Positions 58,224 to 64,000 of a stretch of DNA of 64,000 nt are shown in pieces. Each line of letters opens with the position of its first letter. The stretch's first letter is position 1. This DNA is from Pezicula radicicola (lineage: Eukaryota > Ascomycota > Leotiomycetes > Helotiales > Dermateaceae), in the NCBI GenBank assembly GCA_003008705.1, contig PDUO01000014.1, forward strand, positions 1,090,696 through 1,154,695, written 5' to 3'. A program made the translations under genes and the position numbers. The notes beneath the pieces were generated by a model that saw only the letters and a list, made by a program, of their open reading frames with translations, ran no database searches and had not been told where the DNA came from.

Positions 58224-59192
58224 ATGGATAATCAGAAGGAATTGGCTGAGAGATCAAAAGAGATGCCCAGCGTTAAAAGAGGTCATGACGGAGTCGAGAA
58301 GGAGGTCAAGTCGAGCACCGTCTCACCCTTCATGCCCATGTTTGAGGCCTTTCGTGACGAGCTTGATGAACACCACGACCGACGAGAACGCATCATAAAA
58401 GCGTCGCGGGATATTACTGCTGCAAGCAAGAAGATGTAGGTTCCCGTGGTGTCTGTTCACACACACATCACCTATTTTTCTTGTTGGCCACTATACTAAC
58501 TAGCTCTTCATAGCATTTTTGCCCTCCAACGGTAGGCGTCACGTGTGTCATTCATTCTATCAGTTCCTGCTGATAAGTCCAGAGTCCGAAGTCTCAAGAG
58601 CGATATACCAGCAAAGATTGCATCCGAGGCAGCTGTCAAGATGGAAGCAATGCAAAAACAGTTTCTTGTCATAGCCCCAGACTTGGTCGGAATCAATGCT
58701 TGGCGCTACCAGCGACAAATCTCCGGGGGTATTCAAGAGTACATGGAAGCAGTTTCTTTTGAGCACTACCTTCGGCACCAGTCGCTCATCACATTGGATG
58801 AAGCTGCAGCATCTATAGGAGGCGGAATTGCGTTGACTGGAGATGATTATGTCTTGGGGATCTTCGACTTGGTGGGAGAGCTGATGCGCTTTGCAATCAC
58901 GACAATGGCTACAAACGGTTCACTTCCTGGATCAAAAGATGGAGAGTTTGGGCAGGAGAGGACCATTTTGATGGACTTGAGGTTGTTAAGAACATATTTC
59001 GAAGCTCTAGATACGACGTCGTGTGGGGGGACGGGCCTGGGGAAGGATGTGGAGAAGAAGATGGAGGTGATGAAGACTTGTGTGGAGAAGGTTGAAACAG
59101 CGGTGTATGGTATGATGATTCGAGGAAGAGAGAGGCCCAGGGGATGGGTTCCCGAACTCACTGATGATAGACCTCATGTTGAGAGTTATTGA
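58224..59192 (+). CDS. translin-associated factor X (TRAX)
   Basis: Partner of translin in the C3PO endoribonuclease complex, which removes small-RNA passenger strands and tRNA leader fragments in fungi. Three exons, 58224-58435, an 18-nt microexon 58514-58531 (IFALQR) and 58583-59192, give 279 residues. Sequence: MPMFEAFRDELDEHHDRRER, IIKASRDITAASKK|IIFALQR|VRSLK, then YQRQISGGIQEYMEAVSFEH YLRH, TGDDYVLGIFDLVGELMRFA, MDLRLLRTYFEAL and a final KVETAVYGMMIRGRERP. The acidic cluster GIFDLVGELMR with upstream E residues fits the TRAX catalytic acidic site. No frame problems. Confidence 0.92.
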
Positions 59193-59641
59193 GACAACAG
59201 GACCCAGGTACCGGTACTGTGAAAGAGCATAAATATGTAATGCTACAGTATCAGGTCAGAGTGACGTCAACAATAAAAATGCCCCTGTCCTTTTGAAGCC
59301 TAATTGTGCTTTTAATTGGGAACCTTAATGGCCAGCTTTGTTTACCTCCAAATCTTGATGTTTACTCTTACTCTTTTAGATCTGGGAAAGTCATCGACTT
59401 CAACAACAAGATGGAGCATAAGAAATCAACAAGTACCTATTTCAATACGGTCGCCGCCCCAGTCTCGTCTCCACACAATCACCAATGCCAAGGCTCTAAT
59501 ATGAAGCGGTCGTATCGGCCGCCAACGGACCTCCCTGTTTGGGACTCCGAGCAAGACTTTAAATTTGGACATGAGTGAAGTGAGCACAGGAAACATCTTC
59601 ACTTTACAATCATCCACGATCTGAAACAGAGAACGGTCAAC

Positions 59642-60368
59642 ATGTTGCGCTGGTAAGTGTCCTGGAGCCTTCCCAATTGGCTGTTTTGTCTGCAATTCTT
59701 GGACACAATGGGCTAAAACACGGTGTTGATACAGGTACCAAATGAAGCTGGCCTCGCGCCCCATCCTGACGCAAAGCATCACGACGGCAGTACTCTTCGC
59801 AACGGGAGATACTATGGCTCAGCAGTTGGTGGAGAAGAGAGGAATCAAGAAGCAAGATTGGGCTCGTACTGGTCGTATGGCCTTGTACGGTGGAGGTAAA
59901 GCTCCCACAACCAAACTTTGGCCTATTACACTGCTAACCATTTTGCGTTCACAGCTATCTTCGGTCCCGCTGCTACTACCTGGTTCAAGTTTCTGCAGAA
60001 CAAGATTGTCTTGAAGAACAAAAACCTCGAAATCGTTGCTCGCGTTGCAGCTGATCAAACCATCTTCGCATCCACCAACTTGTTCTGCTTCTTGAGCAGC
60101 ATGGCAATTATGGAAGGTACGAGCCCGAAGGATAAGCTGGACAAGACATACTGGAATGCTCTGCAGAAGAACTGGATGGTCTGGCCTTTTATTCAACGTA
60201 AGTGCAGTCTGTTTTTGATTAATTACAAAAAGGTTGTAGTTACACACTAACAAACTTTGTGCAGTCGTCAACTTCAAGATTGTCCCACTTCACCACAGAG
60301 TCCTGGTTGTCAACTTCATATCCTTAGGATGGAACTGCTACTTGAGCTTTCTAAACAGTCAAGGTTAG
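59642..60368 (+). CDS. sym1: Mpv17/PMP22-family membrane protein (Sym1-like)
   Basis: Inner mitochondrial (or peroxisomal) membrane channel-like protein of the Mpv17 family; yeast Sym1 is needed for growth on ethanol at high temperature. Four exons: 59642-59652 (11 nt, MLRW), 59735-59895, 59955-60197 and 60265-60368, giving 172 residues, exactly the family size. Motifs: YQMKLASRPILTQSITTAVL, FATGDTMAQQLVEKR, RMALYGGAIFGPAATTWFKF, AADQTIFASTNLFCFLSSMA, TYWNALQKNWMVWPFIQ (the conserved W..N...WP..Q) and NFKIVPLHHRVLVVNFISLG with WNCYLS. Four predicted spans. The last 80 nt of the gene overlap nothing else. Sym1 versus another Mpv17 paralogue cannot be separated by eye. Confidence 0.93.
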
Positions 60369-61528
60369 ATTATGTACAACCACACACCGGTGTACAGTGG
60401 ATACGGACGGACATACAGCATTTGGGCATAAGCTACGGTTTGGGGAATATAGACGCAAAGGTTTTGCATATTTATAGACCGGTCCCCCAACTATGTAGCG
60501 TGGCGTTATGGCGTGGTAAGATTTTTCCTTCAAAGGATCCAAAGGACCAACTACGTATAGAACATAGAAATTCCATTTGTTTTAAAGATAGAATAATTCG
60601 CTTTAGATTTAGTAAACACTTATCAAGGAGAAACAAATTTGCCATGGAACTGGTTAGTAAAATTTGAAGATGGCCGAGTAAGCTGGTAACTACACCTTCC
60701 GTCAAACTTGGCAAAGCCTCAGCTTGAACTTTCAGTTCCTGAGTGAAGCCTTTAAACTATCTATCCTTCAATTTTCTATCTGCGAAACGCAGTATTGTAG
60801 GTTATAGCACAAGCCAATGCCACAGGTACCTATAAGTGGCCATACTTTCATGAATCGAAGGGTCAACTAAATGTGGAATCTAATTTCTGAGCCTGAATTC
60901 TTCCAATCCATGTCCAATTCGGACTGGAGGATGAGCATGTAATCAACAGAGATGTTTGAAGGAGACGAGTGATGGTTTTTTGATAACTACTCGGTTGTGA
61001 CGTTTCTTTATTTTCGAGAGACCAAGCTCTTTGATACCTTCCTCATGTCTGTATTTTGGCAGGACTTATGTGTGTTCGCAAATCCGACCTCAAGACGGGA
61101 CCTTTTGATCTTGTTGTGCACCTCGCTGTATTTATTACCACAATGCTTCTTACCTAGGCTAGGCTAGGTAAGTAAATAGTGATATGTGCTACTCATACAG
61201 ACTGACTTTGTAGGCACACCCCACCCCCACCACAATCACGTGCTTGATGTGAACGCCACACCTCAGGGCTCCTCAGCCCAGTGGTTTTAGCGGCGCGCAA
61301 CACTGATCTTTTTGAAGCAAGCAAGTAACAACGACGCCGACACCTTCTACCTCTTTCCCTCTAGATTCGACCGCTTGCCTGGAGCAGGAGTCGCGTGTCC
61401 CTCCTTTTCTCGTTGAAGATACCCAGGACAATTCACTTTTGTCTCTCAGCCCCATCCGACCAGCCTCTTCATCTCCTCACCAAACCAAAATCTTTCCAGT
61501 TACAACAAACATACACATAATCGCAGAC
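60369..61528. other. spacer, no gene seen
   Basis: About 1.16 kb. The part before 61529 is rich in C/T and is the probable promoter and 5' UTR of eIF4E. An inverted TAGGCTAGGCTAGG run is at about 61155-61169. No supported frame. Confidence 0.35.
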
Positions 61529-62426
61529 ATGGCCGCCGCAACTGCCAAAGCACCTACCTCCCCGAAGCCATCTTCTCCTGTCGATCTCTCTACCATTCCC
61601 ATCTCGCCCGATGGCAAGAGCACCGAGGAGAGCTCCAAGCCCTCGGGCGATGAGCAGATCACTGTTTTCCATGATCCTGAGAACTTCAACGTCAAGCATC
61701 CTTTGATGAACAAGTGGACCCTCTGGTTCACCAAGCCTCCGAGTGGAAAGGTGGGTTTTGTCCCGTTCATGCCTCCAATGCTCTAGGCGCGCGAAGCTAA
61801 CTTCAGGGACAGGGAGACAATTGGAACGATCTCTTGAAGGAGGTTATCACTTTCAACTCCGTTGAGGAATTCTGGGGTGTTTATGTATGTATTCACTTTC
61901 CCCAGTTCTATTTCCAGCGGCTGACTCTAGCTTCTAGAACAACATTGCGCCAACTTCCGAACTTGCTCTCAAGTCCGACTACCATCTCTTCAAAGAAGGC
62001 GTTCGACCAGAGTGGGAGGATGTCCAGAACAAGCATGGAGGAAAGTGGTCATATCAGTTCAAGGAGAAGCGCAATGTTCCAATCGACGAGCTCTGGCTTC
62101 ATGTCATGCTATCGGCTATTGGAGAGACGCTCGAGGATGAGGATGATGGAGAATTGATGGGTGTGGTTGTCAATGTCCGAAAAGGCTTCTATCGTATTGG
62201 CGTTTGGACTAGGACAATTGGCAAGAGCATTCCAGGCGGTGGGGATGGAGATGTTGCCGGTGGCAAGGGCCGATCCACAGATAAGGGCAAAGAGATTCTG
62301 ATGAACATTGGCCGGAGGTTCAAAGAGGTCCTCAAGCTGCCAGCTTCGGAGCAGGTTGAATTCTCAGGCCACACTGATAGTGCACATAGCGGAAGCACAC
62401 GTGCTAAGGCCAAGTACATCGTTTAG
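61529..62426 (+). CDS. eIF4E: translation initiation factor eIF4E (cap-binding protein)
   Basis: Binds the mRNA m7G cap and recruits eIF4G. Exons 61529-61750, 61807-61884 and 61938-62426 give 262 residues. A Ser/Pro-rich N-terminal arm (~60 residues) precedes HPLMNKWTLWFTKPPSGK, with the cap-region Trp of NKWTLWF. Then EVITFNSVEEFWGVYNNIAP (cap-stacking Trp in VEEFW), SDYHLFKEGVRPEWEDVQNK, GGKWSYQF, VVVNVRKGFYRIGVWTRTIG and IGRRFKEVLKLP. All three conserved Trp blocks are present, as is the V-E-x-F-W eIF4G/4E-BP contact. A Gly-rich GGGDGDVAGGKGRSTDKG insert lies before the last helix. Confidence 0.96.
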
Positions 62427-63089
62427 GCCATGGGATACGAAACCTTTTTTCTGCGGTTTTATCATGGCATCATATCATGCATTGCGGACGTTCGGTTGGG
62501 CACGGTTTATTGAGCTATACCAAACGTCAACCATCGCTAAGGACTAGCCTGGATTTCCAATTTCAAAAATAGCGGCCGTCCATCGCGGTCATCATGTTCT
62601 GTTGCTCAGGTGGCTTGCATTACGGCGTTCATGCTAAGCAATATGGGACTCTTCAGATCGGCCTTTAAACATACGAGTATTCATAGACGGCACATAAATC
62701 TCAAAAAGTTGATAAACTAGCTGTGTTTCGGACATATTGTAATAATTTCGTACCGAGTCTGAGGTGACGGATAAGCTCAAGTTGCGAATGAGTCCTTTTA
62801 CGTCGTATTGGAATTGCAGTTAGCTTGCCGCAAGGTTAGGTAACAATCAATAAGTCGTTATTTCACCATAGGGCGGAAAGGATCTTTGAGAACTGTGCAC
62901 AAACTTCTGTCGTTTCAATTTGTCTCCAGGAAAAGCTGGATTAGGATGCAGCTGTCTGCTAAGCTGAACTAGGTTCTCCGGCCTTTAGTGTGTGTAAATT
63001 ACATTATTGTAGTCATCATGTTTATAAATACACTCTTAGTCTGTTCTTTGTCTTTGTCTATACCGTTGTAAATACCTATCCTTTGCCAT
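62427..63089. other. 3'-3' spacer, no gene seen
   Basis: Between the convergent eIF4E and acyl-CoA synthetase genes. AT-rich without a supported frame; holds both transcription ends. Confidence 0.35.
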
Positions 63090-64000
63090 TTACATCTCAT
63101 CACCACTGAAGTCCTCGATAAACAAGGTTTGGACCAACTGTTTCTTATTAACTATGTCACGTCTGTCAGCAAAATTATCTCAATCCACAAGCAGAATAGG
63201 GGGTGATAAAGTCGCATGACTCACTTTTACCCATAGCATTTTTAGGAATATCGTCCACAATCCTCATCACCTGCGGAATCTTATATGCGGCTAGTCTGCC
63301 CCGTAGAGCCCTCCGCATATCCATAGGACTCCACTTGGCAACACCGTCTTTCAAAATCAGCACCACACCAACCTTTTGCCCCCAGTTGCCTGAAGGCACA
63401 GCACAGACTGCTGCCTCGGCTATCTGAGGCAGAGAAAGTAATTCCCGCTCTACTTCTAAAGCGGAAACTTTTTCCCCGCCTGTTTTGATGATGTCGGCAG
63501 ATTTGCGTCCTCGGATGAAGTACATACTTCCTTGGGCCCAAGACTGCTCACTGTGGCCTGCTGATGGAACGGGGCGACGTACGGCTATATCGCCGGTTTT
63601 GAACCAGCGCCCAAGGCCGTCTTCGCCTTCGACGAACTCCTTTTTGGTTGCTTCGGGGTTTCGCCAGTATTCTTTGAAGATCGTTGGGCCTCGTAATTGG
63701 ATCTCGCCGTCGCGCTCTTTGCCCTCTGCGTCGACTTCTTGGCCGAGTTGGATTACCTCGCCCGTTTCGGTGTCAACAAGGCGGGCTTGTACTGATGGGA
63801 GGGGCCAGCCTACGGAACCGTCTACACGATCGGTATAAGTGAGACCACAAGAGAGAGCCATGCCAACTTCTGTCATTCCATAGCGTTCTAGGAGGACATT
63901 GCCACCGCTAAGGGTGGTCCATGCTTGTTTTGTAGGAGTTGGAAGGGCTGCAGAGCCAGATATGTTGAGACGCATATTTTCTGGGGATATGGCTTTTCTG
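63090..64000 (-). CDS. AMP-binding acyl-CoA synthetase, malonyl-CoA synthetase (ACSF3)-like, 3' part
   Basis: ANL-superfamily adenylating enzyme; relatives load malonate or methylmalonate onto CoA. The visible part runs from the right edge to 63225, then a last exon 63151-63090 after a GTGAGT/CATAG intron. The two exons end NAMGKINKKQLVQTLFIEDF and SGDEM. Motifs: SGSAALPTPTKQAW, LLERYGMTEVGMALS (adenylation core A5), GSVGWPLPSVQARLVD, GEIQLRGPTIFKEYWRNPEA, RWFKTGDIAVRR (A7), FIRGRKSADIIKTGGEKVSA (A8 hinge), AAVCAVPSGNWGQ, and the catalytic Lys in NAMGK (A10). The order and wording (GGEKVSALEVE, PKNAMGKINKK) fit the ACSF3 type. The N-terminal half lies beyond the window. Confidence 0.88.

Noticed and set aside
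1..64000. tRNA, 5S rRNA or CRISPR-like arrays
   Set aside because: No box A/B pair with cloverleaf potential, no 5S-like block and no regularly spaced repeats were found by eye.

Overview
This window reads as nuclear DNA of a filamentous ascomycete. Genes are dense and of fungal type. Introns are short (about 45-190 nt) with GT/AG ends and CTAAC or CTGAC branch sequences. Several families have fungal hallmarks (SPT5, GPI mannosyltransferase I, Rtt10/WDR6, Sym1, an Atg28-like coiled-coil protein, S10 carboxypeptidase). Spacers alternate between ordinary DNA and AT/TA-rich tracts that look decayed. A Leotiomycetes (Helotiales-like) source is my guess from protein flavour and is not demonstrated. 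No tRNA, rRNA, CRISPR array or intact transposon was seen. Exon borders come from reading splice sites by eye and checking that exon lengths keep frame.

Layout. 1-916: 5' part of a TauD-like dioxygenase (-). 950-4390: gene-free, AT-rich. 4395-6106: pyruvate kinase (-). 7051-7634: a four-exon DUF1748/Mco6-like gene (+). 8957-10774: Atg28-like coiled coil (-). 11616-13124: polyol-type SDR (+). 13850-17330: SPT5 (-), divergent from a zeta-crystallin-like quinone reductase (17678-19081, +). 19356-21573: WDR68/DCAF7 with a long N-terminal extension (-), divergent from a phosphopantetheine adenylyltransferase (21838-23061, +). 24750-26585: F-box-like protein (+). 26600-28400: degraded spacer.

28420-37718 is the accessory block and the most unusual part. 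Three tandem stand-alone glycinamide-ribonucleotide-synthetase (PurD/GARS, ATP-grasp) genes lie on the minus strand, with a fourth relic at 29041-29313. A plus-strand PLP serine/threonine dehydratase-serine racemase type gene sits between copies A and B and is frameshifted in its phosphate-binding glycine loop. In fungi the normal purine GARS is fused to AIRS (ADE5,7), so three GARS genes without AIRS point to a paralogue family outside routine purine synthesis. It may be a small amide- or peptide-forming metabolite locus that is partly decaying. A small one-TM protein and an HD-domain phosphohydrolase flank the block.

38243-64000 returns to ordinary genes: an alpha/beta hydrolase with a GGCT repeat at its start, nicotinate phosphoribosyltransferase, a membrane-anchored alpha/beta hydrolase, WDR6/Rtt10, a KduD-like SDR, a secreted S10 carboxypeptidase, GPI14/PIG-M, translin-associated factor X, Sym1/Mpv17, eIF4E, and the 3' part of a malonyl-CoA-synthetase-like AMP-binding enzyme running off the right end. 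Between them, 39800-41200 and 43380-43700 contain decayed repeats, including a tandem duplicate whose copies differ mostly by C/T and G/A transitions, as expected from RIP-type mutation.
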